Below are positions 1-9,500 of a stretch of DNA of 51,747 bases, piece by piece. A model generated the notes under the pieces. The model worked only from the letters and a program-made list of their open reading frames with translations. It did not search any database and had not been told where the DNA came from. The position numbers and the translations under genes are program-made. The stretch lies in NCBI RefSeq assembly GCF_001995175.1, contig NZ_MUKN01000028.1, positions 1 to 51,747 of the forward strand, given 5' to 3'. Within the stretch, counting starts at the first letter, position 1; every line of letters starts with the position of its first letter. Origin of the DNA: Rathayibacter rhapontici. GTDB lineage: Bacteria > Actinomycetota > Actinomycetes > Actinomycetales > Microbacteriaceae.

Positions 1-2
1 CC

Positions 3-766
3 CGCGCTCCCGCTCCCGTCCCGGCTCCCCGCGTCACGCCCCTCCGGCCCGCGCCGCGCACCCGCGTGGGCGGGCTCGTCGCCCTGTCCTTCGTCGCCGC
101 CATCGTCGCCGCGACGTCGCTGCCCGCGACCTCCCTCCTCACCGCCGAGGACGTGCAGGCGCAGAACCTGACCGGTGTGCTCGCGCCGGGCCTGGACCTC
201 CGCGAGGGCTCCCAGTCGTTCGTCACGGGCGCCGTCGGCGCCGAGACCGTCGCGCGCGACGCTTCGGGGTGCAGGAGCGCAAGACGCAGACCGACGTCTC
301 GGCCATCGTCCGCACCTCCGACGCCGGCTTCACCAACGACCAGAACGCCTCGATCCAGTGGCCCTTCGCCGTGGGAGTGCCGGTGGGGGACCGCTTCGGC
401 TACCGCAACTGCGCGGGCTGCTCCGTCAACCACGGCGGCACCGACTTCAACCCCGGCAACGGCTCGCCGATCCAGGCGATCGCCGACGGGGTCGTGCGCA
501 CCGTGATCGACGGCGAGGGCTCGCTGGGCGTGCACGTGATCGTCGACCACGAGATCGACGGCGAGCTGGTCTCCAGCGTCTACGCGCACATGCAGCACGG
601 CACCGCCGCGGTGAAGGAGGGCGACCCGGTGAAGGTCGGCCAGCTCCTCGGACTCGTCGGCAGCACGGGCATGTCGACCGGCCCGCACCTGCACTTCGAG
701 ATCCGCATCGACGGAGTCACGAAGGTCGACTCGTACCTCTGGCTGAAGGCCAACGCCGGACGCTGA
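3..766 (+). CDS. M23 family metallopeptidase, 5' end outside window, one-base frameshift
   Basis: This is a cell-wall endopeptidase of the LytM/peptidase M23 type, which would cut peptidoglycan peptide bridges outside the membrane. The frame is open to the window edge: a Pro/Arg-rich cytoplasmic stretch is followed by one hydrophobic segment (about nt 66-140, LVALSFVAAIVAATSLPATS) and then an extracytoplasmic region. The M23 domain fills nt 360-750, with the zinc-binding HGGTD (nt 430-445) and GPHLHFEIR (nt 680-706). The first half is read in the frame of nt 3 and the second half in the frame of nt 269. Adding one base near nt 262 (GACGC|TTCGGGG) joins them into 254 residues. This is probably a sequencing deletion. 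The family call is secure; the substrate is not visible. Confidence 0.85.
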   Translation, partial: RSRSRPGSPRHAPPARAAHPRGRARRPVLRRRHRRRDVAARDLPPHRRGRAGAEPDRCARAGPGPPRGLPVVRHGRRRRRDRRARRFGVQERKTQTDVSAIVRTSDAGFTNDQNASIQWPFAVGVPVGDRFGYRNCAGCSVNHGGTDFNPGNGSPIQAIADGVVRTVIDGEGSLGVHVIVDHEIDGELVSSVYAHMQHGTAAVKEGDPVKVGQLLGLVGSTGMSTGPHLHFEIRIDGVTKVDSYLWLKANAGR

Positions 767-799
767 CCGCCGGAGACGGACGGGCCCTGGCCGTCGCGA

Positions 800-933
800 G
801 GTGCGTGCGATCTGCAGGGGTTCGTACGATCTGCAGGTTCTCGCGGCGTGAGAGCGCGCCCGCCCGCGGAGGCTCCTCCGCTCGACCGCGGAAGCCCTGC
901 ACATCGCACCGACGCCTGCAGAGCGTGCAGGCG
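800..933. repeat. Composite repeat element, locus A: 19-bp units in two inverted pairs around a 58-bp core
   Basis: Two inverted 19-bp units lie at 800-818 and 819-837, and two forward units at 896-914 and 915-933. All are versions of CCTGCAGATCGCAC plus five variable bases. The pairs are separated by 58 bp (838-895) that can fold through GCGGAG-GCTC-CTCCGC. The element fills the space between the convergent ends of the M23 gene and the alpha-glucosidase gene. A second copy of this layout is at 27407-27558 with a 57-bp core. Function unknown. Confidence 0.7.
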
Positions 934-951
934 CCGGACGCACCCCGAGCG

Positions 952-2682
952 TCAGCTCGTGCGCAGCCAGACCGTCGTGTCGCCCGGCAGCGCCGGCTCG
1001 TGCAGCTCCTCGGAGGAGAGCACGACCGTCCCGACCGGCAGCTCCACGGGCTCGGAGCCGGTGTTCGCGACGACCGTGACGCCTCCGTTCCGGAACGCCA
1101 CGACCTCCTCCGGGTAGCCGTCGAGCCATTCGATCGACCCCTCGCCCAGCCGTGACGCGCGGCGCTCGGCGAGGAGCGCACGGTAGAGCTCGAGGGTCGA
1201 CCCCGCGACCCCGCGCTGCGCGTCGCGGGCGAAGGGGGCCCAGTCGCCGGGCTGCGGGAGCCAGGAGTCGCCGGTGGCGCTGAAGCCGTAGGCGGGAGCC
1301 CCGGCCTCCCAGGGCAGGGGGACGCGGCAGCCGTCGCGGCCGTAGCGCTCGCCCTTCGTGCGGAACCAGGTCGGATCCTGCCGGGACTCGTCCGGCAGGT
1401 CGATGGCCTCCGGCAGTCCCAGCTCCTCGCCCTGGTACACGTAGGCCGAGCCGGGCAGCGCGAGCATCAGCGCCGTGGCGGCGCGGGCGCGGCGCAGACC
1501 CAGCACCGGATCGGGGAGCCCGGCGGACTTCGGGCCGATGCCGTAGCCCTGCGGGTTGTCCGCGGTCAGCGCGAGGCGGCTCGCGTGGCGCACCACGTCG
1601 TGGTTCGAGAGCACCCAGGTCGACGGGGCGTCCACCGCGGCGAAGGCCGCGAGCGAGGAGTCGATGATGTCGCGCAGGGCGGGACCGGCCCACGGCGTCT
1701 CGAGGTAGGCGAAGTTGAACGCCTGGTGCATCTCGTCGGGGCGGACCCAGCGGGCGAGCTTCGGCAGCGGCTGCACCCACGCCTCGGCGCAGAGCACGCG
1801 ATCGGCCGGGTACTCGGCGAGCAGCGCGTGCCAGTCGCGGTAGATCTCGTGCACGCCGTCCTGGGCCCAGTAGGGGGCCGTCTCGGGATCGGGGTCGTCG
1901 GCCGGCGCCACTCCGCCCATCGAGCCGCTGTCGGCCGGGGGCGTGTAGTCGGGCAGGCCTGCGGCCTTGATCATGCCGTGCGCCACGTCGACCCGGAAGC
2001 CGTCGACTCCGCGGTCGAGCCAGAAGCGCAGCACCTCGCGGAAGCGCTCGCGCACCCACTCGTTCGTCCAGTCGAAGTCGGGCTGCGAGGTGTCGAAGAG
2101 GTGCAGGTACCACTGCCCGGCCGTGCCGTCGGGCTCGGTGATCCGCGTCCACGCCGGGCCGCCGAAGACGGACTCCCAGTTGTTCGGCGGCAGTTCGCCG
2201 GTCTCCCCGCGGCCGTCGCGGAACAGGTAGCGCCCGCGCTCGGCGCTGCCCGCGGGCGCCGCCAGCGCCTCCTGGAACCAGCGGTGCGCGCTGGACGAGT
2301 GGTTGGGCACGAGGTCGACGATGATGCGGATGCCCAGCGCGTGCGCGCGGACCAGCATCGCGTCGAAGTCGGCGAGGGTGCCGAAGAGCGGATCGACGTC
2401 GCAGTAGTCGGCCACGTCGTAGCCCGCATCGTTCTGCGGGGAGGTCATGAAGGGCGAGAGCCAGATCGCGTCGACGCCCAGCTCGGCCAGGCTGTCGAGG
2501 CGGCCGGTGATGCCGGGGAGGTCGCCGATGCCGTCGCCGTCCGCGTCCGCGAAGGACCTCGGGTAGATCTGGTAGATGACGGCGGAGCGCCACCACTCCG
2601 AGCCCGGAGTGCTCGGCGAGTCGGCGGGGAACACGACCGGCTCGTTCGCGGGCGCGCCGGAAACAGGGGATTCGAGGGGCAT
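952..2682 (-). CDS. GH13 alpha-glucosidase / oligo-1,6-glucosidase type
   Basis: This cytoplasmic glycoside hydrolase family 13 enzyme hydrolyses alpha-glucosides (maltose, isomaltose or trehalulose type). It has 576 residues, the usual length. The barrel starts at AVIYQIYPRSFAD (about residue 34). The family regions follow in order: DLVPNHSS, GVDGFRVDVAHG (catalytic nucleophile Asp near 231), VLCAEAW (acid/base Glu near 298) and VLSNHDVVRH (transition-state Asp near 361). A small beta domain ends the protein. The start is ATG 2682 because a -10 box TATCCT (2689-2694) lies six bases upstream, giving a leaderless message. No sugar transporter or LacI regulator is beside it, so the substrate cannot be set from context. 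Confidence 0.9.
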   Translation of the reverse strand: MPLESPVSGAPANEPVVFPADSPSTPGSEWWRSAVIYQIYPRSFADADGDGIGDLPGITGRLDSLAELGVDAIWLSPFMTSPQNDAGYDVADYCDVDPLFGTLADFDAMLVRAHALGIRIIVDLVPNHSSSAHRWFQEALAAPAGSAERGRYLFRDGRGETGELPPNNWESVFGGPAWTRITEPDGTAGQWYLHLFDTSQPDFDWTNEWVRERFREVLRFWLDRGVDGFRVDVAHGMIKAAGLPDYTPPADSGSMGGVAPADDPDPETAPYWAQDGVHEIYRDWHALLAEYPADRVLCAEAWVQPLPKLARWVRPDEMHQAFNFAYLETPWAGPALRDIIDSSLAAFAAVDAPSTWVLSNHDVVRHASRLALTADNPQGYGIGPKSAGLPDPVLGLRRARAATALMLALPGSAYVYQGEELGLPEAIDLPDESRQDPTWFRTKGERYGRDGCRVPLPWEAGAPAYGFSATGDSWLPQPGDWAPFARDAQRGVAGSTLELYRALLAERRASRLGEGSIEWLDGYPEEVVAFRNGGVTVVANTGSEPVELPVGTVVLSSEELHEPALPGDTTVWLRTS

Positions 2683-2688
2683 GCGGCC

Positions 2689-2694
2689 AGGATA
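2689..2694 (-). promoter_or_regulatory. -10 box of leaderless alpha-glucosidase promoter
   Basis: TATCCT on the minus strand, six bases before ATG 2682, matches the TANNNT box of leaderless actinobacterial genes. Confidence 0.55.
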
Positions 2695-2729
2695 GAGCAC
2701 CCCTCCCGGGCAGGTGGTGCACGACGTCG

Positions 2730-2735
2730 TAGGGT
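2730..2735 (+). promoter_or_regulatory. -10 box of leaderless promoter for the 61-residue protein
   Basis: TAGGGT, six bases before GTG 2742. Its position supports this start and supports the small ORF as a real gene. Confidence 0.5.
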
Positions 2736-2741
2736 CGACGG

Positions 2742-2927
2742 GTGACCGACGAGACTCCCGACGAGGCCCGATCCCGACGCCGCCGCGCACTGCTCTGGGT
2801 GGTGCCGCTGCTGGTGCTCCTGCTCGGGGGCCTGCTCGCCGCGACGCTCGCGATCGGCGGTTTCGCGGCGCGCTCGATGACGGGCGAGGAGGGCGCGGGG
2901 GTGTCCGGAGCCGTCCTGCTGCGCTGA
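2742..2927 (+). CDS. Small single-pass membrane protein, 61 residues
   Basis: I do not recognise a family. The protein begins with an acidic then arginine-rich cytoplasmic stretch (EARSRRRR), followed by one strong hydrophobic helix at about residues 16-41 (ALLWVVPLLVLLLGGLLAAT) and a short outer tail. It starts at GTG 2742, preceded at the right distance by TAGGGT. It is divergent from the alpha-glucosidase with about 60 bp between start codons. It is short, so I rely on the promoter spacing and topology rather than on homology. Confidence 0.55.
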   Translation: MTDETPDEARSRRRRALLWVVPLLVLLLGGLLAATLAIGGFAARSMTGEEGAGVSGAVLLR

Positions 2928-2944
2928 GCGGCCCGCGCTCGCTG

Positions 2945-3190
2945 CGGGACCCTTCCCGCGTCCCCTCGCACGGTCACGGGTTCGCGACTCGGCGCTGGGC
3001 GAGGCTTGCAGTTGTTCGACGGCCCGTTGCGCGTCCACTGCGCTGTCCCGCGTCCGCGACTCGGCGCTGATCGGGCCCTGCGGGTGCTCCCGACCCCGTT
3101 GCGGGTCCGCTCTTGCGGATGCCTGCTCGCGAGTCGACTCCACGTGGGCCCGCCGCCCGACCGGACCCCGTTCCGGATCCACTCGCGCAG
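2945..3190. repeat. Decayed tandem repeat, about 72-bp period, 3-4 copies
   Basis: A CCCGTT(G/C)CG(G/C)GTCC(A/G)CT-like block recurs at about 2950, 3023, 3095 and 3167. CGCGACTCGGCGCTG recurs at 2983 and 3055, with a degraded form at 3128. Both series have a 72-73 bp period. The repeat fills the non-coding gap between the small membrane protein and mnhG. No gene is visible here. Confidence 0.6.
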
Positions 3191-3205
3191 CGCGGGAGGG
3201 CCGGC

Positions 3206-3661
3206 CTACGCCGTGGCCGCCGGGCCGTCCTCGTCCTCGGGCTGCGGCGCGCGCGAGGTCCGCGCGGCCTCCTCGGAGGTGTGGCCCGACTCCGGTCCGG
3301 TGGTCGTGCGCGCCTGCTCGTCGGCCCGGGACACGGCCTCGGCGAGCTCGTCGGCGACGAGGTGACCGGTCGAGACGGCCTCGGCGCGGTACGCCGCCCG
3401 GCCGACCATGTGCGCCGAGACCGGCACGGTCAGCAGCTGGAAGCCGATGACCAGGATCACGGTGCCGGCGGCGGCGAAGCCGGGGTTCCGGATCGCGACG
3501 GCCAGCATCACGCAGATCAGGCCGAGCACCTGCGGCTTGGTCCCCGCGTGCATCCGGGACAGCAGATCGCCGAACCGCAGGAGGCCGATCGCCGCGATCA
3601 GCGAGAGCAGGCCGCCGACGATCAGGAGCACGGCGGTGAGGACGTCGAGCACGAGGTCCAT
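3206..3661 (-). CDS. mnhG: Na+/H+ antiporter subunit G
   Basis: This is the MnhG/MrpG/PhaG subunit of the multi-subunit cation/proton antiporter in the cytoplasmic membrane. It has 151 residues, with three hydrophobic helices in the first 90 or so (including LLIVGGLLSLIAAIGLLRF and AAAGTVILVIGFQL) and the family motif RFGDLLSRMHAGTKPQ near residues 29-44. The C-terminal 60 residues are charged and rich in Glu, Ala and Thr, longer than in many homologues. It is the last gene of the operon, separated from mnhF by one base. Confidence 0.92.
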   Translation of the reverse strand: MDLVLDVLTAVLLIVGGLLSLIAAIGLLRFGDLLSRMHAGTKPQVLGLICVMLAVAIRNPGFAAAGTVILVIGFQLLTVPVSAHMVGRAAYRAEAVSTGHLVADELAEAVSRADEQARTTTGPESGHTSEEAARTSRAPQPEDEDGPAATA

Positions 3662-3662
3662 G

Positions 3663-3929
3663 TCAGTCCTCCTCGCGGTTGGCCATGAACTTGGCGACGC
3701 TGATCGAGCCGAAGACGGCGAAGAGGGCGAGGCCCAGGGCGACGGGCAGCGTGGTGGCGTGCTGGTTGACGGCCATCTCGGCGCCGATCCCGCAGATGAT
3801 CGTGGCGACCAGCACGTCGGCCGCGACCACGCGGTCGAGCACCGAGGGGCCGATCAGGATGCGCACCATCGCCAGCAGGCAGGCGGCGCCGAAGACGGGG
3901 ACGAGGATCCAGACGAGCCAGTCGATCAT
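3663..3929 (-). CDS. mnhF: Na+/H+ antiporter subunit F
   Basis: This is an 88-residue MnhF/MrpF subunit with three membrane helices and the conserved stretch RILIGPSVLDRVVAADVL near residues 23-40. The start ATG 3929 overlaps the mnhE stop as ATGA, which implies translational coupling. Length and topology are typical of the family. Confidence 0.92.
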   Translation of the reverse strand: MIDWLVWILVPVFGAACLLAMVRILIGPSVLDRVVAADVLVATIICGIGAEMAVNQHATTLPVALGLALFAVFGSISVAKFMANREED

Positions 3930-4498
3930 CGCAGCACCCCCGCTCCCTCGTCGAGCGGCCGGTCGACGCGCGCGACGTCCTCTTTCGAGCCGATCGCCCG
4001 GACGATGCGGGCCTCGGTGAGCAGCACTGTGCGGCGCACCTCCTCGATCCGATGGCCCTCGTCGTGCGTGACGCCCAGCACGTGCAGGTAGAGCACGTTC
4101 TGCTGCGGGTCGACGTCGATGACGAGCGAGCCGGGCACGAGCGAGACGGCCTCGGTCGTCCACACGAGCATGCCCTCGGAGCGGCTGCGCAGGTGGACGG
4201 CGACGATCGCGTTGTGGACGGGGACGGGGAGCGTGAGGATTTGCCACGACACGCGCACCGACGCGATCGCGATGTCGAGGGCGAGCCGGAGGAGGAAGAG
4301 CAGCACGAACCACGGGTTGATGCGGTTCGAGAACTCGACCGGCGGGAGGTAGAACACCCGGGTGATCAAAAGCGCGATCAGGAAGCCCGACGCGATCGAG
4401 AGCACCGAGACGTCGTCCCAGAGCAGCACCCAGATGCCGACGAGGGTGACGAACATCGCGACGCGGTTCCACACGTCGACGCGGCGGCGGGGGCTCAT
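3926..4498 (-). CDS. mnhE: Na+/H+ antiporter subunit E
   Basis: This is a 190-residue MnhE/MrpE subunit. It has hydrophobic helices in the first 90 residues (VAMFVTLVGIWVLLWDDVS, VLSIASGFLIALLITRVFYL) and then a cytoplasmic domain containing the family signature TEAVSLVPGSLVIDVD near residues 110-125. It overlaps mnhD upstream and mnhF downstream, each by four bases. Confidence 0.92.
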   Translation of the reverse strand: MSPRRRVDVWNRVAMFVTLVGIWVLLWDDVSVLSIASGFLIALLITRVFYLPPVEFSNRINPWFVLLFLLRLALDIAIASVRVSWQILTLPVPVHNAIVAVHLRSRSEGMLVWTTEAVSLVPGSLVIDVDPQQNVLYLHVLGVTHDEGHRIEEVRRTVLLTEARIVRAIGSKEDVARVDRPLDEGAGVLR

Positions 4499-6088
4499 CG
4501 GGGTCCCTCCTCTCCGAAGGACGAGTCGCGGTACACGGTGGCGATGTAGGTCGACGGATCGGCGATCTCGGCCGCGGCGTGCTCGCTGGCGTCGTAGAGC
4601 GGTCCGGCGCCGACGGTCAGCCCGATGCTCACGAGCACCATGCCGGCGGTCGCGAGCACCATCATCGGCGGCGAGTGCCGGGTGCGGACCGTTCCCGTGT
4701 CGTGGGGATCCTCCTGCAGCTGGTCGATCAGCGGCGACTCGTAGCCGGGCACCTCCTCCTGGCGGCGCCAGAACGCCATGTTCCAGACGCGGGCGACCGC
4801 GTAGAGGGTGAGCAGCGAGGTGACGGCGCCCGCGGCGATGACCGCCCACACCAGCCACGAGGGCTGCTCGGTCGCCGACTCCGTGCCGGCGACGAAGAGG
4901 CCGACCTTGCCGAGGAAGCCGGTGAACGGGGGGATGCCGCCCAGGTTCATCGCGGGGATGAAGTAGAGCAGCGCCAGCAGCGGCGAGGCCTTCAGCAGAC
5001 CGCCCAGCCGCAGGATCGACGTCGTCCCGCCCACGCGCTCGATGAGCCCCGTCGCGAGGAACAGCGTCGTCTGCACGGTGATGTGGTGGATGACGTAGAA
5101 GATGGTCGCGGCGTAGCCCGCCTGCGACCCGATCGCGATGCCGAACACCATGTAGCCGATGTGCGAGACCAGCGTGAACGAGAGCATGCGCTTGATGTCG
5201 GCCTGGGCGACCGCGCCGAGGATCCCGACGACGAGCGTCAGCAGGGAGACCACGAGCAGGACCGCGCTCAGGTCCCTCCGGGGAACAGCAGCGTCTCGGT
5301 GCGGATCAGCGCGTAGACGCCGACCTTGGTGAGCAGGCCCGCGAACACCGCGGTGACCGGCGCGGGGGCCGTGGGGTAGGAGTCGGGCAGCCAGAACGAC
5401 AGCGGGAACACGGCCGCCTTGATACCGAAGCCCAGCAGCAGCACCACGTGCAGCACGAGCTGGACGTCGGCGGCAGCTCGGCGATGCGGATGGAGAGCTG
5501 CGCCATGTTGACGGTGCCGGTCGCTCCGTAGAGCAGGCCGATGGCCGAGAGGAAGAACACACTCGAGACCAGGCTGACGACCACGTAGGTCGTGCCCGCC
5601 CGGATGCGCGGCGCGGTGCCGCCCAGCGTGATCAGCACGTAGCTCGCGGCCAGCAGGATCTCGAAGCCCACGTAGAGGTTGAAGAGGTCGCCGGCGACGA
5701 AGGCGTTGAGGATGCCCGCCGAGAGGATCAGGTAGGTCGGGTGGAAGATCGTGACCGGTGTCTCGCGGTTGCCGTCGACCAGGCCCTGGCCGACCGAGAA
5801 CAGCAGGACGCCGAGCAGGGTGATCGAGGTGATCACGAGCATCAGCGCGGCGAGCGGATCGACGACCAGCACGATGCCCCACGGCGGCTCCCAGCCGCCC
5901 ACGTAGACGGCGCTGCCTCCGTCGTCGCCCGTCAGCACGAGCACGAGCAGCACGGAGGAGATCACGAGGACCGCCGACAGCGTCACGATGTTGACGAGGA
6001 TCTGGGCGCGGCGGTGCCGGCCGAGGACCAGCGCGACCGCGGCTCCCAGCAGCGGGAGGGTGACGACGAGGGGGATCAGGACGTTCAT
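4495..6088 (-). CDS. mnhD: Na+/H+ antiporter subunit D, two one-base frameshifts
   Basis: This membrane subunit is homologous to the proton-pumping subunits of complex I (NuoL/M/N). The coding sequence begins [17 protein letters not shown]. It passes through the helix-rich antiporter core ([20 protein letters not shown], then [16 protein letters not shown], then [17 protein letters not shown]) and ends at 4495. Three reading frames are needed. Adding one base near 5469 and one near 5275 gives 531 residues with every expected motif in register. Both sites lie in G/C-rich runs, and the rest of the operon is intact, so I treat the gene as functional. It overlaps mnhC and mnhE by ATGA. Confidence 0.9.
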
Positions 6089-6582
6089 CGGTCCTCCTTC
6101 CTGTCGTCGCTCATCGAGCTCTCCCCGTGCCGGGCGGCCGTGCCCTCGTCGCTCGCCTCGAGCAGATCGTCGAGCGCCTTGTCGTCGGCGGTGGTCTGCG
6201 CCGAGATCCCCGCCGCGTCGGCGCGCACGGAGGCGTCGGTCTCGTCGTCCTCGACCTGGTCGGCGTTGGCGAGGCGCCAGCGCCGGTAGATCATCGCGAG
6301 CAGGAACGCGGTGATGCCGAAGGTGATCACGATCGCGGTGAGGATCAGCGCCTGGGGGAGCGGATCGGCCATGCCCTCGGCGGTCTCCTCGTAGCCGCGG
6401 CCCTCGACCACGAACGGCGCGAAGCCCGAGCGGCCCGCCATCAGCAGGATCAGGATGTTGGTCGCATTGCCGATCAGGACGAAGCCGATCAGGATCCGGG
6501 TGAGGCTGCGCTCGAGCATCTGGTAGACGCCGGCGGCGTACATCACGGCCATCACGACCACGAGGACGAGGGTGGTGCTCAT
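6085..6582 (-). CDS. mnhC: Na+/H+ antiporter subunit C
   Basis: This is an MnhC/MrpC subunit, homologous to NuoK, of 165 residues. Three helices fill the first 110 residues, with the conserved [20 protein letters not shown] near residues 27-46 and [20 protein letters not shown] near residues 72-91. The C-terminal 55 residues are a hydrophilic acidic tail. It overlaps mnhA upstream and mnhD downstream by four bases. Confidence 0.92.
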   Translation of the reverse strand: MSTTLVLVVVMAVMYAAGVYQMLERSLTRILIGFVLIGNATNILILLMAGRSGFAPFVVEGRGYEETAEGMADPLPQALILTAIVITFGITAFLLAMIYRRWRLANADQVEDDETDASVRADAAGISAQTTADDKALDDLLEASDEGTAARHGESSMSDDRKEDR

Positions 6583-9500
6583 GCGTCGTCCCCCCGTCCC
6601 GGGCCGCCGACGACCGTGGAGCCGGTGGGGAGCTTCGTCTCGAGGCCGTCGACCGTGCCGGCGCCGGGGCCGGGGGTGCTGTCGGTCGAATGGGTGACCC
6701 CGTCGCCGGACGGCGAGCCCTCCTCGGCCTCCTCGCCGTGGCGGTCGACCTCGCCGCCGAGGCTGCGGAGGATGTCGAGGGCGAGGCCGATCACGATGAG
6801 GTAGACCCCGATGTCGAAGAGGGTGGAGGTGCCCAGGTGCAGCTCGCCGAGCACCGGGAGGTACAGGTCGAGCCAGCTCGCCTCGAGCACCTGGAGGCCG
6901 AAGAAGAGGGAGGACACGGCGGTGCCGACGGCGAAGAGGAGCCCGAGGCCGAGCACCTTGCCGGCGTCGATCGGAGCGGCCTCGCCGAGCTCGAAGCGAC
7001 CGCCCGCGAGGTACCGGGCGACCAGGGCGAGACCGGCGAGCAGTCCGCCCGCGAAGCCTCCGCCCGGGGTGTTGTGGCCCGTGAAGAGCAGGTAGACCGA
7101 GACGATCATCGCGGGGTGGAAGAGGAGGCGCACGAGAACCTCGAGCACGATCGAGCGGTTCTCGGGGCGGAGCGTGCGACCGGCGACGAGCCACGAGCCG
7201 CGGTCGCCCTCTCCGGCGGCCTGCTCGGACTCGGCGGCGGGAGCGGTGAGGTAGCTGGCGCGCTCCCGGCGGTCGCCGGCGCCCGGCTGCTCGAGGCGCG
7301 GCGCCCCTCCGGCCCGGCTGGAGAGGAAGATCAGGCTCGCGACGCCGGTGGCGACGACGACGAGCACCGAGATCTCGCCCATCGTGTCCCACGCGCGGAT
7401 GTCGACGAGCAGGACGTTGACGATGTTGCGGCCCTTGCCCTCCTCGTAGGCGAGGCGGGGCAGATCCACCGAGATCGGAGTCGCGGTGCGCGCCCCGAGG
7501 GCGATGGTCGCGACGACCGCCATGACGGCTCCGACCGAGATGCCGATGACGGCGCGCAGGCGCTTGCGCATCGGCTGGTGCTTCGCGGCGATCCGGGTGG
7601 GGAGGCGGCGCAGCACGAGGACGAAGACGACCAGCGTCACCGTCTCGATGAGCGCCTGGGTCAGGGCGAGGTCGGGGGCGCCCTGGAGCGCGAAGAGCGC
7701 GACCATGCCGTAGCCCGTCGCTCCCGCGAGCAGCACGGCCGCGACGCGGTTGCGGGCGAGCGCGCAGAGGATCGCGGCGAGGATCATGATCGCCGCGACG
7801 GCGAGCTGACCCGGGGTGTCCCAGAGGACGAGCTCGTCGGGCCAGGTGCGGTTGAACGCCGCGGCACCGCCCGCTCCGAGGACGAAGACGGCGAAGATCA
7901 CCGTGAGGTAGCGGGGGAGCGACCCGCGCTGGACGAACTCGGTCACCGTGCTGGCGACGCGGTCGAGCCAGCGCACCGTGGCCCAGTAGCCCTCGGCCGA
8001 GTCGATGCGGTTCGGCACCTTCGACTGCAGCCGCGCGACCGCGACGCGCTTGGCGAACAGCAGCAGGCCGATCGCGATCACGAGGGCGCTCAGCGCGAGC
8101 GCCGGCTCGAAGCCGTGCCAGAGCGCCAGGTGGTAGCCGCCGTGGTCCGACTCCTCGGCCGCCGCGACGAGCTCCGCGTCGCCGTCGGGAGCGCCGAACG
8201 GCAGGGTGTCGGCGTACACGGTGACGAGCGGGTCGAGGAGGTTCGCGCCGATCCCGAAGACGACGCTCGCGGCGGCGAGCAGCACGGGAGGAGCGGTGAA
8301 GGTCCACGGCTCGGCGTGCAGGTGCGTGTCCTCGAGGCCCTTCTTGCGGCCGAAGGCGCCCCAGAAGAAGCGCGCCGAGTAGGCGACGGTGAGGATCGAG
8401 CCCAGGACGAGGCCGATCAGCGCCACCCACCCCCAGGTCGAGCCCTGCTCGATCGCCGAGATCAGGCTCGTGAAGACGGCCTCCTTGGCGACGAAGCCGA
8501 GCAGCGGAGGGACCCCCGCCATCGAGAGGACGCCCAGCAGCGCGGCCGCCGCGAGGACGGGGGCCCGCCGGCCCAGTCCGCTGAGCTTGCGCAGGTCGCG
8601 GGTGCCCGCCCGGTGGTCGACGATGCCGACGACGAGGAAGAGCAGCGCCTTGAAGAGGGCGTGCCCGATCAGCAGGGTGAGCCCGGCCAGGGCGGCGTCG
8701 CGCGACCCGAAGCCGACCGCGACGGTCAGGAAGCCGAGCTGGCTGACCGTGCCGTAGGCGAGCACGAGCTTGAGGTCGTACTGGCGGAGCGATCGCCAAC
8801 CGCCGACGAGCATGGTCCAGACGCCGACGCTCACGACGACGGGCAGCCAGACGGAGTCGTCGGCGAAGCCGGGCGCGAGTCGGGCGACGAGGTAGATGCC
8901 GGCCTTCACCATCGCCGCGGCGTGCAGGTAGGCGCTGACCGGGGTGGGCGCGGCCATCGCGGCCGGCAGCCAGAAGTGGAACGGGACGAGCGCCGACTTC
9001 GAGAAGGCGCCCATCAGCACGAGCACCAGGGCGGTCGAGACGATCGGACCGGACGGCGCCGCCGCGACGATGCCCACGAGGCTCGTGGTGCCCGACTCCA
9101 CGATGAGGATCACGACGCCCACCAGCATCGCGAGACCGCCGAGGGTCGTCACGAGCAGGGCCTGCAGTCCGGCTCCCCGGCTCTCCTTGCGACCGCTGTA
9201 GTGGCCGATCAAGAGGTAGGAGAGGACGCTCGTGGCCTCCCAGAAGACGAAGAGGATGATCACGTCGTCGGCGGTGACGAGGCCGTACATCACTCCGGCG
9301 AACGCGAAGAGGAGGGCGGCGAAGCGGCCCAGCGACGGCTCGTCGCGAGAGAAGTAGGACGCGCAGTACACGAGGACGAGCGCGCCGACTCCGCTGACCA
9401 CGAGCGCCAGCACGATCGAGAGCGCGTCGAGGCGGAACGACAGGGCGATGTCGAGCGCGGGGATCCACGGCACGGTCTCGCGGACCTCGCCCCCGTCGAG

